NCBI GenBank assembly: GCA_964531695.1
Contig: CAZHEH010000006.1
Coordinates: 1 to 64,000, forward strand
Reading direction: 5' to 3'
Source of the DNA: JAGXKT01 sp964531695
Lineage (GTDB): Bacteria; Planctomycetota; Phycisphaerae; SM23-33
DNA length: 64,000 bases
Part shown: piece by piece, positions 48,815 through 57,541 of the stretch
How the letters are laid out: the number at the start of each line of letters is the position of its first letter
Position numbering within the stretch: position 1 is the first letter of the stretch
Program-made: the position numbers and the translations under genes
The notes under the pieces: generated by a model
Database searches by the model: none
Told to the model about the DNA's origin: nothing
Seen by the model: the letters and a program-made list of their open reading frames with translations, nothing else

Positions 48815-48938
48815 CCGGCTACGCAACCACAGAGGGCATAGAGGAAGCGGAGGACATGGGGCGGCGTGCGTTGCTTGGCCGCGCCTGCCTCGGCGATCCT
48901 CTGTGCCCGTGGTGTGTCAGAGGCATCGGGAGAGCCCC

Positions 48939-49421
48939 ATGAGATTCAACGTCGACGAGGTCTTTGAGATCGCCCTTCAGATCGAGCGGAACGGGCAGAA
49001 GTTCTACCGGCGCGCGGCGGAGTTCGCGCCGGCCTCCACGGCCCGGTTTTTCGAGGGCCTGGCGGCGATGGAGGACGACCACGAGCAAACCTTCGCCGAG
49101 ATGCGGCAGAATCTGACCGGCCGGGAGGAATCGCTGGCGGGCGACCCGCAGGGCTGGGGCGCGACGTACCTCCGCGCATTGGCCGAGGGGCGGATCTTCG
49201 ACTACCAGTCGGATCCGTCGGCCTCGCTGAGCGGGGCCGAAGATGTCGAGGAGGTGCTGCGGCAGGCGATCGAGCTGGAGAAGGACTCGATCTTCTTCTA
49301 CCTCGGGCTCAAGCAGCTCGTGCCGGATGAGCCGGGCAAGGCCCGAGTCGACGAGATCATCGAGCAGGAAATGAGCCACATCGCCACGCTGCATGAGCGT
49401 TTGACCGGGGAAGGCGCCTGA
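48939..49421 (+). CDS. rubrerythrin-like ferritin-fold diiron protein
   Basis: A 160-residue four-helix protein of the ferritin-like/rubrerythrin superfamily, without a rubredoxin domain. Metal ligands are suggested by FEIALQIERNGQKFYRRAAE, AMEDDHEQTFAEM, EVLRQAIELEKDSIFFYLGL and EQEMSHIATLHERL. Such proteins scavenge peroxide or superoxide-derived damage in anaerobes; the exact reaction is unknown. GGGAG precedes the ATG. It ends the redox/metal island that began at 44659, and the 124 bases before it hold no gene. Confidence 0.85.
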   Translation: MRFNVDEVFEIALQIERNGQKFYRRAAEFAPASTARFFEGLAAMEDDHEQTFAEMRQNLTGREESLAGDPQGWGATYLRALAEGRIFDYQSDPSASLSGAEDVEEVLRQAIELEKDSIFFYLGLKQLVPDEPGKARVDEIIEQEMSHIATLHERLTGEGA

Positions 49422-49444
49422 GCCCGAGGGACCGAAGGGCGGCT

Positions 49445-49520
49445 GTTCGACGCTCGACGTTCTCGGCGTTCGACGTCGAGCGCGGCGCGTGGAACGTCGA
49501 ACACCGAACGTCGTACACCG
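49445..49520. repeat. short GACGTTCGA-type inverted repeats
   Basis: The interval 49422-49766 has no gene. It contains several copies of TTCGACG and its inverse CGTCGAA within 75 bases, including GTTCGACGTCGAGC and GGAACGTCGAACACCGAACG. The arrangement allows alternative hairpins. It may be a terminator after the ferritin-like gene or a small repetitive element. Confidence 0.45.
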
Positions 49521-49766
49521 CATTTCGTACCTTCCGCCGGTCCGGGCTCGTCGCGTTGCTCGAACTTCATCCTGCGCCAGTGGCCTGCGGACGTGCTTGC
49601 TTACGCCGCCTTCCGCAGTGTAGAAACAACCGTACGGCGCGGGGATTCCGGCCGATGTGTAAAGGGGTGACCGGCCGCTGACGCCGCAGGGAGGCAAGCG
49701 CTGTTTCGCCCGGTAGCGATACCGGTGGCGGACCCGCCGACGCACACCCGCGAGGAACACGCCCGG

Positions 49767-52352
49767 ATGGTGATCGAAGGACGCTGCGACCGCTGCCAGA
49801 GCCCGTACCGCGTCGACGAGGCGTTGGTCGGTCGCCGCGCTCGTTGCGATGCCTGCGGGAACCAGTTCGTGGTGGCAGCTTCCACCCCGCCGGCCGCGGG
49901 CACACCGGCCGGGCCCGCGCCGGCAACTGAGCAGTTCAGGCCGCCCTCGCCGCCGCAGCAGGCGGGCGATCCGCACCAAGCCCGACACGTCGAAGCGCTG
50001 GACCTCCTCGCCGCGGAGGCCGGGCCGTCCCGGCGCGCCGATCGGCCGGGCCGCCCGGTGCCCTGGCGGCTGGTCATCGGGACGTTCGTGTTCGCGTGCC
50101 TCGCCACGGCCGCCGTGACGTACGTGCTTTGGGGGCGGGAGCCGGCAGCGGATGAGGGCACCGGCGGGGACCGCTCCGCTGCACGCGCCGAGACGCCCCG
50201 CACCCCGCCCGAGACGCGGCCCGGCCAGGACGAGCCGCTTGCCCTCCGCGACGACAAGCCGCGCCCCAAGGGCGGCGGTAAGCCCACGGAGTCCCCCGAG
50301 CAGCCCACGAAGCGCGCCGCCACGCGGCCGGGCGCGGAGGCCCCCGCGACTCGGCCAACGCCGCCGAAGCCGCCGACCCCCGCGCCGGCCCCACGCCCGA
50401 AGCGGCCCGCTCGCGAGGTGGACTGGTTCACGCGAATCGTCCACCCCGTCACCGGCGGTGAGCACATGGTCGCGGCGAAGGTTGGCCACAGCGGCACGAC
50501 CGCCGAGCTGTGGCGGATCCAGCCGAGGCGGCAGCTCAAGATCCTCAAGCTGCCGGCCGGCACGAACGACTTCGCCCTGAGCCCCAGCGGCGACCGGCTC
50601 GCGGCCGTGGGCGGCACCCCCCGCCAGGTCCGGGTGTACTCCTTCGCCAAGGGCGGGGAGCCGGCGGCCACCTGGCGAGCCGGCACGGAGCGAATGCACA
50701 AGCTGCTGGGTTTCGCGGGCGAGAGCCGTGTCGTCATGCGCCGCTGGACGCCGCTGGGGACCATGCTGGAGATCTACGACGCCGAGAAGGGCGAGCTGCT
50801 GTCCGAAGGCCCGCTGCGCAGCGGCGCCGGTGACGCGATGGCTGTGTCTCCCGATGGAACGACGGCCGCGTTTCTCGCCGTCAACGGCGACGCACCGTCG
50901 CTGCTGTTGTACGACCTGGACGGAGGGGGCCTGAAGTCCCGCGAGGCCTTGCCGGGCATCGGCGCGGGCGCCGCGTTCCGGGCGGGCGGAGTGGCTTTCC
51001 GCTCCGACGGGGAGCGGCTGGCCTCGCTGTATTCCGTCAACGGGCGTTGGCATGTGGCCGTGCATGTCGGCTCGACCGGCCAGGTCCTCCGCACGATGCC
51101 CGTGGACCTCGGCGGCGCCCGCCCGATCGACCCGCCGGCCGGCGGCGGCAGCGTGTTCGACTGGGTCGGCGATGCCGGCTGGCTGGCGTTCGGTCAGGTC
51201 GTGATCGGCCGCAAGACCGGCCGGGCGCTCCAGCGCGTCTACGATCGGGCGCCGGCGGCGCAGATCGTGCTGGACGACCGAACTGTGCTGCTCGTCACGG
51301 GCACGCGGCATCGCTCCGACCTCGAGCTCGTGCGGCTGGACGGGGCCGGCCTCGCCGACGCCGCCCGCGAGGCCCATGCCGACTTGGTCCCCGTCGTCGA
51401 GCCGCCGCCGCTGGGCGATCCCTGGCGTGCCGCTCGGCCGGACGCTCCGTATCGCGGGCCGGTGCGGTGGACGTCGTGCGTGGACCCGGCGGCCGACGCG
51501 ATGGACCTCGAACCGGTGGACATCGCCCTGGACCCGCCCGCGGACGCGTCCGTGCAGGTGGCGTTCGCCGCGGCGGTGCCGCGGGCGGCCGTGCTGCGAT
51601 ACCCGCGGGTCCAGCCCGCTCGCCCGCCGGAGCGGATCGGCGGACCTGCCCCGACGCTGGCGGTCTACGATCTGGCCACGGGCGATCGGCTCGGCCGGTT
51701 CGCCGTGCCGAGCTATGCCAAGCTGCTAGCCGTATCGCCCGACGGGTCTCGCGTGCTGACCGGCTCGCCGGGCGATTTCGGGCCGAAGCTCGTTCGGTTG
51801 GACCTGTGGTCGCTCCCCGAGGGGGCTCACCTGGCGGGCTGGGAGCCGAGCGGGGCACGCAGCGGTGCGGACGTGGTTTGGGCCCGCTTCATGACCGACG
51901 ACCGCGTCCTGACGCTCAGCCGCAACGTGCTGGACTGCTGGTCCATCGAGCAGGAGCGGTCCCTCTGGGCCGTGGGGGGGATCGGTGGCATGCCCGTGCT
52001 GACCCCCGGCCGGAATTACGTCATCTGCCGGACGATGACGTACCTGCGTGTCTTCTCCACGCGAAGCGGCTACCACCGCGGCGACCTGGACACCCCTCCC
52101 GGACGCACGCCCACGCTCGAGGCCGCCACTTTCTCCAGGGACGGCAGGACCCTCACGGGCATGCTGAACGTGGGCGCCGGGCCGCGGCCCGCGCGGTGGG
52201 ACCTGCGAACCGGCCGGCGGATCGAAGACCCCGCGCCAGAGCCGCCCGACGCCGACCGCCTGCCGGACGGGCCTCGTCCGCTGGATTGGCGGCTCGTCGA
52301 ACGCGACGGCCGGCTCCACCTGACGGGCCAACCGGCGGATTCGGCCGACTGA
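49767..52352 (+). CDS. zinc-ribbon membrane protein with beta-propeller domain
   Basis: An 861-residue planctomycete-type protein. A cytoplasmic MJ0042-like zinc ribbon (CDRCQSPYRVDEALVGRRA then CDACGNQF, Cys7/10/28/31) is followed by a Pro/Ala linker, one membrane helix (about 102-122, VIGTFVFACLATAAVTYVLW), and a long disordered Pro/Thr/Arg linker (about 125-220). The outer part is rich in WD40-like blades (ALSPSGDRLAAVGG, AVSPDGTTAAFLAVNGD, LAVSPDGSRVLTGSPGD). The GTG at 49725 would add 14 residues but has no ribosome site; the ATG at 49767 has GAGGAA about 12 bases upstream. The propeller probably mediates protein contact in the periplasm. A TACAAT box at 52370-52375 after it may start the next gene. 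Confidence 0.7.
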   Translation: MVIEGRCDRCQSPYRVDEALVGRRARCDACGNQFVVAASTPPAAGTPAGPAPATEQFRPPSPPQQAGDPHQARHVEALDLLAAEAGPSRRADRPGRPVPWRLVIGTFVFACLATAAVTYVLWGREPAADEGTGGDRSAARAETPRTPPETRPGQDEPLALRDDKPRPKGGGKPTESPEQPTKRAATRPGAEAPATRPTPPKPPTPAPAPRPKRPAREVDWFTRIVHPVTGGEHMVAAKVGHSGTTAELWRIQPRRQLKILKLPAGTNDFALSPSGDRLAAVGGTPRQVRVYSFAKGGEPAATWRAGTERMHKLLGFAGESRVVMRRWTPLGTMLEIYDAEKGELLSEGPLRSGAGDAMAVSPDGTTAAFLAVNGDAPSLLLYDLDGGGLKSREALPGIGAGAAFRAGGVAFRSDGERLASLYSVNGRWHVAVHVGSTGQVLRTMPVDLGGARPIDPPAGGGSVFDWVGDAGWLAFGQVVIGRKTGRALQRVYDRAPAAQIVLDDRTVLLVTGTRHRSDLELVRLDGAGLADAAREAHADLVPVVEPPPLGDPWRAARPDAPYRGPVRWTSCVDPAADAMDLEPVDIALDPPADASVQVAFAAAVPRAAVLRYPRVQPARPPERIGGPAPTLAVYDLATGDRLGRFAVPSYAKLLAVSPDGSRVLTGSPGDFGPKLVRLDLWSLPEGAHLAGWEPSGARSGADVVWARFMTDDRVLTLSRNVLDCWSIEQERSLWAVGGIGGMPVLTPGRNYVICRTMTYLRVFSTRSGYHRGDLDTPPGRTPTLEAATFSRDGRTLTGMLNVGAGPRPARWDLRTGRRIEDPAPEPPDADRLPDGPRPLDWRLVERDGRLHLTGQPADSAD

Positions 52353-52463
52353 CGCGCTCCGCGCGAACGTACAATACGAAACAGCGTCCAATTCCGTGCC
52401 GAATTACTCCATAGGGCGGCCCGCGCGCTCACGCCGCGGGGCCGTCCGCTGAAAGGGCAAGCC

Positions 52464-53333
52464 ATGAAGAAGCCAGCGATTGCCGCCGCCTGGGTGCCGG
52501 CCGTGCTCGTGCTGCTCTGGCAAGGCGCGCCGGGAGGCGCTGACGAAGGCCCCGAGGCCGTTTACTACCGCGTTACTTACGACGACGGGACCAGCCGCGA
52601 TCTCGCCGGCGTGCCCGATACCGACGAGGGCATCGAGCGGGTCGTCCGCATTGAGCGTCACGCCACCGGTTACCGGACCCATGAGGTGCTCTCGACCGGC
52701 CGGACGACCCTGACCGTGAGCAACGCCAAGCGGACCGTCCGCCGCGAGATGGAGTGGAACGGCGCGGAGTGGGTGAAGATCGAGCCGGACGAAGCGGGGG
52801 CGGCCGGGGCCGCGGACCTCGCCGGGGAGGTCGAGTTCGTCGTTGAGGATCCGCGCCGGCTGCGGCATGTCGTGGCGGGCCTGGAGCTGCGCGTGGAGCA
52901 GCTCAGCAAGGGCGTCTCGCGAGCCGAGGCGTCGCTGAAGGAGGCCGTCGGCACGCCGGACGAGCCGGCCGCCCGCGCCACGCTGGACGCGCTGCGCCGG
53001 GACCTTGGCGAGTGCCGCGACGTGTTGGACGAGTACGAGCAGCGGCTGCGGGCGGCCCAGTCTCTCCCGCCGGCGGTGGACGCCGGCGACGGAGATCCGG
53101 AGGCCCGCCGCCTGGAGCGCCGCCTCCGAGAGCTGCGCGGCCGTCTGGCGTTGTTCGAGCTGGCGACGGTCGACGCCGAGGGCGAGCTGTTCGCCGCGGC
53201 CGGCACGGGCGACGCCCACGCGGCGCGGTGGGACCTGGAGGCGATCCGCGGCATCCGCGAGGCCCTGGAGGCGGAGATCGCCGCCACCGAGGCCCGCCTG
53301 GCCAAGTTGCACGGGCCGGCCGGGCCGGAATGA
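52464..53333 (+). CDS. secreted coiled-coil protein, function unknown
   Basis: A 289-residue exported protein with a signal peptide (MKKPAIAAAWVPAVLVLLWQ, cleavage near 26). A small beta-rich domain covers about 30-110 (VYYRVTYDDGTSRDLAGVP). Helical coiled coil then covers about 130-285, with long Leu/Arg/Glu heptads (LEAIRGIREALEAEIAATEA). I recognise no family. GAAAGGGCAAGCC precedes the ATG. Tail-like Pro/Gly at the end suggests no further anchor. Its neighbours are also envelope proteins of unknown role. Confidence 0.65.
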   Translation: MKKPAIAAAWVPAVLVLLWQGAPGGADEGPEAVYYRVTYDDGTSRDLAGVPDTDEGIERVVRIERHATGYRTHEVLSTGRTTLTVSNAKRTVRREMEWNGAEWVKIEPDEAGAAGAADLAGEVEFVVEDPRRLRHVVAGLELRVEQLSKGVSRAEASLKEAVGTPDEPAARATLDALRRDLGECRDVLDEYEQRLRAAQSLPPAVDAGDGDPEARRLERRLRELRGRLALFELATVDAEGELFAAAGTGDAHAARWDLEAIRGIREALEAEIAATEARLAKLHGPAGPE

Positions 53334-53352
53334 CCGCCGGCGACCGGACACG

Positions 53353-53413
53353 TTGCATTGCCGGCGCCGCGGCACTATGCTCGTGATCTGCAAGGGCCCG
53401 GCGCCTCGGGCCC
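53353..53413 (+). promoter_or_regulatory. promoter and leader hairpin of the 53428 gene
   Basis: TTGCAT (53353-53358), 17-base spacer, TATGCT (53376-53381). Immediately after the expected transcript start is a perfect 7-bp hairpin GGGCCCG-gcgcct-CGGGCCC (53394-53413). The ribosome site GTGAGGG and the ATG at 53428 follow directly. Confidence 0.5.
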
Positions 53414-53427
53414 GGTGAGGGACGTTC

Positions 53428-54168
53428 ATGGACTACCGTGGCATCGCAGACGACTTCTTTGTGAACCTGGACATCCGCACCACGCTCGGCCTGCCCCGCG
53501 GGCGCGAGAGCGTGCTGCATTTCTTCGAAGCGCTCCAGCGCGACTTTCCGTCGATGACGGGGTTCTTCGAGCGAGAGACGGGCGAGTACGTACTGGAGGG
53601 CGACCGCAGCAGCGGTTGCTACCGGTGGCTTGAGCTGATGCGGAACAACCTCGCGGCCGGGTACTTCAATCCGCCCGAACTCGACAACGCTTACGAGCTG
53701 CACCGCTGGCTGCTGGACCGCAGCGTGTATTACCTCGGGCTCAGCGGGCTGGACATCGAGTGCCTCGATGTCCTGTACGGCTTCAACCTGGACTACTCGG
53801 GCAACCGCGACGCGATCGTTGCCGACGCGGTCCTCGGCGGCTCGCCGCTGTCCGCCGTCGCGGGCGATGAGTCCGTGCGTTGCGTCGAGTGCGAGCCGAG
53901 CGTTGTGGTCGCGCTCGACGAGGGCTGCTACTGCCAGGCCCGCGTCCACCTCGAGACGCGCTCCAGCAGCTACCAGGTCCGCACGGGCGAGTACTCCGAC
54001 GAGCCGATCAGCGTCTATCTCACGGTGCGCCAGTATCCGCGTCCGGGCGAGACGTTCGACGCCAAGGCCGCGTTCGCCAGGCAGTGCGAACTGTGCGAGG
54101 ATATGGCCGCGATGCACCTCATCCCCAACGTGGTTCAGCCCATTTCCGCCGCGATCGCATCTGCTTAA
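53428..54168 (+). CDS. conserved cytoplasmic protein of unknown function
   Basis: A 246-residue protein without signal peptide or membrane segment. It starts MDYRGIADDFFVNLDIRTTLG and contains CYRWLELMRNNLAAGYFNPPE and DAVLGGSPLSAVAGDESVR. Five Cys residues are scattered, including CVECE and CEDMAAMHLIPNVVQP near the end. The composition is ordinary for a globular enzyme or binding protein. I recognise no family. It has its own promoter and a leader hairpin, and a 500-base gene-free stretch after it. Confidence 0.6.
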   Translation: MDYRGIADDFFVNLDIRTTLGLPRGRESVLHFFEALQRDFPSMTGFFERETGEYVLEGDRSSGCYRWLELMRNNLAAGYFNPPELDNAYELHRWLLDRSVYYLGLSGLDIECLDVLYGFNLDYSGNRDAIVADAVLGGSPLSAVAGDESVRCVECEPSVVVALDEGCYCQARVHLETRSSSYQVRTGEYSDEPISVYLTVRQYPRPGETFDAKAAFARQCELCEDMAAMHLIPNVVQPISAAIASA

Positions 54169-54668
54169 CCACGATCGGGTCCGCTTCGATGCCGCCATCC
54201 GTCAAGGCAACGTCGCGATGTGCGCAAAAAAATGGCGGGCCCGTCGCGGGGGGGGACGACAGGCTCCGCCTGGTATTCGGACCGGCCGGGGGGAACCGGT
54301 CCGAAAAGGGGGACCAAATTTCAGAGAGCATGGATTACCAGCAACACCGTAGATAATCAATCCATCTCTGCGTCGTATTATAGCATCGCTAAGACTCCGT
54401 GCAAGGCCAGTTCAGGCGATCACCCTATTTTTTTGCGGCCCTCTCGACAAGCCGGCGGGGGGCGGGCGCGTTCTTAAGCCCTTGTAAAATCGACCTTAGC
54501 CATGCCGTGTCCTCGGGGTCGCAGGTGGGGCGGGAGGCGAGCGAATGATTTTTTCGGATTCGTCGACATTTTGCTGCCGCCGCCGCGCTCCGGCGAGACA
54601 CGGGCGGCCGGTGTTGCCTTGACGCCTCTCAACCGGCAGAATGCAACACAGCCACAAGGAGCCCGAGT
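54169..54668. other. A+T-richer non-coding island
   Basis: A 500-base stretch without a credible gene, with A/T runs (54228-54234, 54425-54432, 54546-54553) unlike its GC-rich neighbours. It holds a perfect 10-bp hairpin TTCGGACCGG / CCGGTCCGAA (54276-54285 and 54296-54305), a small CAGGC-tcc-GCCTG hairpin before it, a TATTAT box (54376-54381), and a TTGACG (54619-54624) upstream of the next gene. It could encode a small RNA or be a scar of mobile DNA. No terminal repeats or integrase were seen. Confidence 0.45.
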
Positions 54669-55640
54669 ATGCAATCCTCCGCACCGCCGCAGCGAAGTTC
54701 GTCCGGGGCGATGGTCACGGCCAACGTCATCGCGGCCGTCGTCCTCGCCATCGGCGGGGCGGGCGGTGCCGGCGCGTGGCTCGGCTTCGCGCGACAGGGG
54801 GGCTGGGTGAGCCCGGGCGACATCTTCGTCGCCTGCGTGCTGACGGCCGGGGGGTTCGCCGGCGCGTGGATCTGCGCGAGCATCGCCTACGTGCTCCATC
54901 GTCAGCGACGCTTGAGCGAGATGCTCACGCGAATGTGGCGGCCCGCACCCGCCGGTGCGCCGCAAGCCCCCGTCGCGGCGAACGGCACGGCTGTTTCCGT
55001 CGTGCCGGGCACACCCGCGTGTTCCGCTTCGCCGCTGCGGGCGGAGCCGTACTCGCAGCCGGCTCAGCTCGCGCCTCAGCCGGCACCGCCATTGCAGCCC
55101 GAACCAGCGGCGGCACCGGAGGCGGTGGAGGGCGCGCGCCACACATCCGTGGCGAGGGCGCGTCGGCAGGCCGAAGACCTCATGGCCGTGGCGAACTTCG
55201 GCGACGCCGAGGCGGTCGCGCGGGACCTCGTCGAGTCGTACCCCGCGGACGAGGACGCCCGGCGGCTGCTCGAGCACGTCCATCGCGAGGGGAGGGCCTT
55301 CGCGATGGAGCAGCGACGGCGGCTCTACGACGAGGTCGACCGCATGGCCGGCTCGCATCGCTGGCGAGCGGCCGCGTCCGCCGCCCGGCGGCTGCTCGAG
55401 GACTACCCGAATTCCCAGGAGGCCGACCTCGTGGCGGAGAAGATGTCCACGCTGGAGGAAAACGCCCGGATGGAGGAGGCCCGCGAGTTGCGGGACCGCA
55501 TTCGGGACATGCTCCAGCGGCGTCGCTACGCCGAGGCCGTCACGCTGGCCGAGGACGTACTCGTCCGCTTCTCCGACACGCGGATGGCGGCGGAGCTGTG
55601 CGGCCAGATGGACCGGCTCCGTCAACGAGCGGCCGAGTAG
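54669..55640 (+). CDS. two-TM protein with TPR-like helical C-terminus
   Basis: A 323-residue membrane protein. Two helices lie at about 17-40 (VIAAVVLAIGGAGGAGAWLG) and 52-75 (ACVLTAGGFAGAWICASIAY). A Pro/Ala-rich linker (about 92-160) leads to a cytoplasmic helical-repeat domain (about 165-320) with tetratricopeptide-like pairs (DAEAVARDLVESYPADEDA, RAAASAARRLLEDYPNSQEA, YAEAVTLAEDVLVRF). The TPR pattern implies protein-protein contact. AAGGAG lies nine bases before the ATG. The purD gene follows 35 bases later and may share the transcript. Confidence 0.65.
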   Translation: MQSSAPPQRSSSGAMVTANVIAAVVLAIGGAGGAGAWLGFARQGGWVSPGDIFVACVLTAGGFAGAWICASIAYVLHRQRRLSEMLTRMWRPAPAGAPQAPVAANGTAVSVVPGTPACSASPLRAEPYSQPAQLAPQPAPPLQPEPAAAPEAVEGARHTSVARARRQAEDLMAVANFGDAEAVARDLVESYPADEDARRLLEHVHREGRAFAMEQRRRLYDEVDRMAGSHRWRAAASAARRLLEDYPNSQEADLVAEKMSTLEENARMEEARELRDRIRDMLQRRRYAEAVTLAEDVLVRFSDTRMAAELCGQMDRLRQRAAE

Positions 55641-55675
55641 ACGGCTCACAGACCTCGCATGAAAGGACACACCCG

Positions 55676-56947
55676 ATGAAGCTCTTGCTCGTAGGCGGCG
55701 GGGGACGCGAACACGCGCTGGCGTGGAAGATGGCCCAGTCCCCGCTGTGCGACCGCATGTGGGCCGCGCCCGGCAACCCGGGGATCGCCCGGCACGCCGA
55801 GTGCGTTGACGTTGCCGCCGGCGACGTGGACGGACTGGTGAAGCTTGCGACGGACAACGGCGTAGAGATGGTCGTGGTCGGCCCCGAGGACCCGCTTGCG
55901 GCCGGGCTCGGCGACGCCGTGCGCGATGCGGGCATGCTCTGTTTCGGCCCCACGGCCGAGGGCGCCCGCATCGAGTCCGACAAGGCCTACGCCAAGGAGC
56001 TGATGCGCTCGGCGGCGGTTCCCACGGCCGAGGCGCGGATCTTCACCGATCTCGCCGCCGCCAAGGAGTACGTGCTGTCTCGCGACCACGGCGTTGCGGT
56101 CAAGGCCTCGGGTCTGGCGGCCGGCAAGGGTGTGACCGTCTGCCCGGAGCCGTACCAGGCCGTGCGCCCGCTTGAGCGGATGATGCAGGAGCGCGTCTTC
56201 GGCGACGCGGGCAAGACCGTGCTCGTCGAGGAGTTGCTTGCCGGGCAGGAGGCGACGGTGCTGGCGCTTTGCGACGGCAAGAACATCTACGTCGCACCAC
56301 CATTGCAGGACCACAAGCCGGTCGGCGACGGCGACACCGGCCCGAACACCGGCGGAATGGGGGCCTACAGCCCCGTTCCCGCGATGGACGATGCAATGCT
56401 CCGTCGCGTGGACCGCGAGATCCTCGTGCCGATCGTGGACGCGATGCGGCGCGACTTCGGCCGCTACGAGGGCGTCCTGTACGCCGGGCTGATCCTCACG
56501 CCCGCCGGGCCCAAGGTCATCGAGTTCAACTGCCGCTTCGGCGACCCGGAATGCCAGCCGCTGATGATGCGGCTTCAGGGCGACCTCGTCGAGGCGATGG
56601 CCGCCACCGCGCGACACAAGCTCGGCGACGTCGAGTTGGGCTGGGCCCCCCGCCCGAGCGTCTGCGTCGTGATGGCCTCCGGCGGCTACCCCGGCGAATA
56701 CGAAAAGGGACACGTCATCGAAGGGCTCCCGGACGCCGAGGCGATGGAAGGCGTCGAGGTCTTTCAAGCCGGCACGGCCGAACGCGAGGACGGCAAAATC
56801 GTCACCGCCGGCGGACGCGTCCTCGGAGTGACCTCGCTCGGGAACACCATCGCCGACGCGCAGGAACGCGCCTACGCGGCCGTCGAGAAGATCCGCTGGC
56901 CAGACTGCCACTGCCGGACGGACATCGCGGCGAAGGCGTTGGCGTAG
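55676..56947 (+). CDS. purD: phosphoribosylamine-glycine ligase (GAR synthetase)
   Basis: A 423-residue ATP-grasp enzyme, second step of purine synthesis. It begins MKLLLVGGGGREHALAWKM. The ATP-grasp parts are VAVKASGLAAGKGV, VLVEELLAGQEATVLALCDG and GPNTGGMGAYSP. The metal-binding IEFNCRFGDPECQPLMMRLQ is complete. Length and motifs are normal. AAAGGA precedes the ATG. No other pur genes are in the window. Confidence 0.96.
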   Translation: MKLLLVGGGGREHALAWKMAQSPLCDRMWAAPGNPGIARHAECVDVAAGDVDGLVKLATDNGVEMVVVGPEDPLAAGLGDAVRDAGMLCFGPTAEGARIESDKAYAKELMRSAAVPTAEARIFTDLAAAKEYVLSRDHGVAVKASGLAAGKGVTVCPEPYQAVRPLERMMQERVFGDAGKTVLVEELLAGQEATVLALCDGKNIYVAPPLQDHKPVGDGDTGPNTGGMGAYSPVPAMDDAMLRRVDREILVPIVDAMRRDFGRYEGVLYAGLILTPAGPKVIEFNCRFGDPECQPLMMRLQGDLVEAMAATARHKLGDVELGWAPRPSVCVVMASGGYPGEYEKGHVIEGLPDAEAMEGVEVFQAGTAEREDGKIVTAGGRVLGVTSLGNTIADAQERAYAAVEKIRWPDCHCRTDIAAKALA

Positions 56948-57010
56948 GGAGGGAGGTCTGGCTGCGGCCCGGAAAAGTAGGGTGATAACCCTAGATTTCG
57001 GAAATCCGGG

Positions 57011-57039
57011 TTCACGAAATCGGGGCAACGTGATACAAT
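57011..57039 (+). promoter_or_regulatory. promoter of the small coiled-coil gene
   Basis: TTCACG (57011-57016), 17-base spacer, TACAAT (57034-57039), about 50 bases before the ATG at 57090. Confidence 0.5.
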
Positions 57040-57089
57040 TGAATCGCTTTGGAAGTGAGGAAAGGCCCTACACCGTATCGGAGGCGGCC

Positions 57090-57353
57090 ATGAACGAGGC
57101 AGCGATCCGCACGAAGCTCGATCAACTCCACGAGACCGTCAAGGGTTGGCCCTTGAACGGCATTGGAGCGTCCGGCGCGGGGGCGTCCGGCGCATATCTG
57201 TCCACCACTCAGGAAGATGCGAGCGTCGAGGAGCGTCTCGATCAACTGCGTCTGCAGGTGAAGTACCTGGTGTTCGACCTCGAGGCCACGCGGCGCGAGA
57301 ATCGCTACCTCCGCCAGATGCTGGACAGCCGCCGCCGCGACGGCGAGCTGTAA
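57090..57353 (+). CDS. small coiled-coil protein, function unknown
   Basis: An 87-residue cytoplasmic protein. The first 20 residues and the last 45 are helical, the latter a likely coiled coil (VEERLDQLRLQVKYLVFDLE, then TRRENRYLRQMLDSRRRD), with a Gly/Ala/Ser-rich linker (GIGASGAGASGAYLS) between. No family recognised. GGAGG lies five bases before the ATG, and a promoter is recognisable at 57011-57039. An earlier in-frame ATG at 56982 lies upstream of that promoter and is rejected. Confidence 0.6.
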   Translation: MNEAAIRTKLDQLHETVKGWPLNGIGASGAGASGAYLSTTQEDASVEERLDQLRLQVKYLVFDLEATRRENRYLRQMLDSRRRDGEL

Positions 57354-57405
57354 CCCCGGCCGGCCCGGTCCGTCAAGCCCCCAAGCTCGCGTAACGCGCG
57401 ATTGG

Positions 57406-57435
57406 TTGTGTCTTCGGCCGCGCCCGCGGTATGCT
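57406..57435 (+). promoter_or_regulatory. promoter of the cobalamin adenosyltransferase gene
   Basis: TTGTGT (57406-57411), 18-base spacer, TATGCT (57430-57435), about 105 bases before the ATG at 57542. Confidence 0.4.
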
Positions 57436-57541
57436 GCGCGGGGAAGCGGAGTCAGCCGGCTCTTCGGCGTGTGGGCTGCGGGGGGCCTTGCCCGCTGCCG
57501 CGAGCGGGTACGGTGCTCCTTCTACGCCCCGCGGAAACGCA

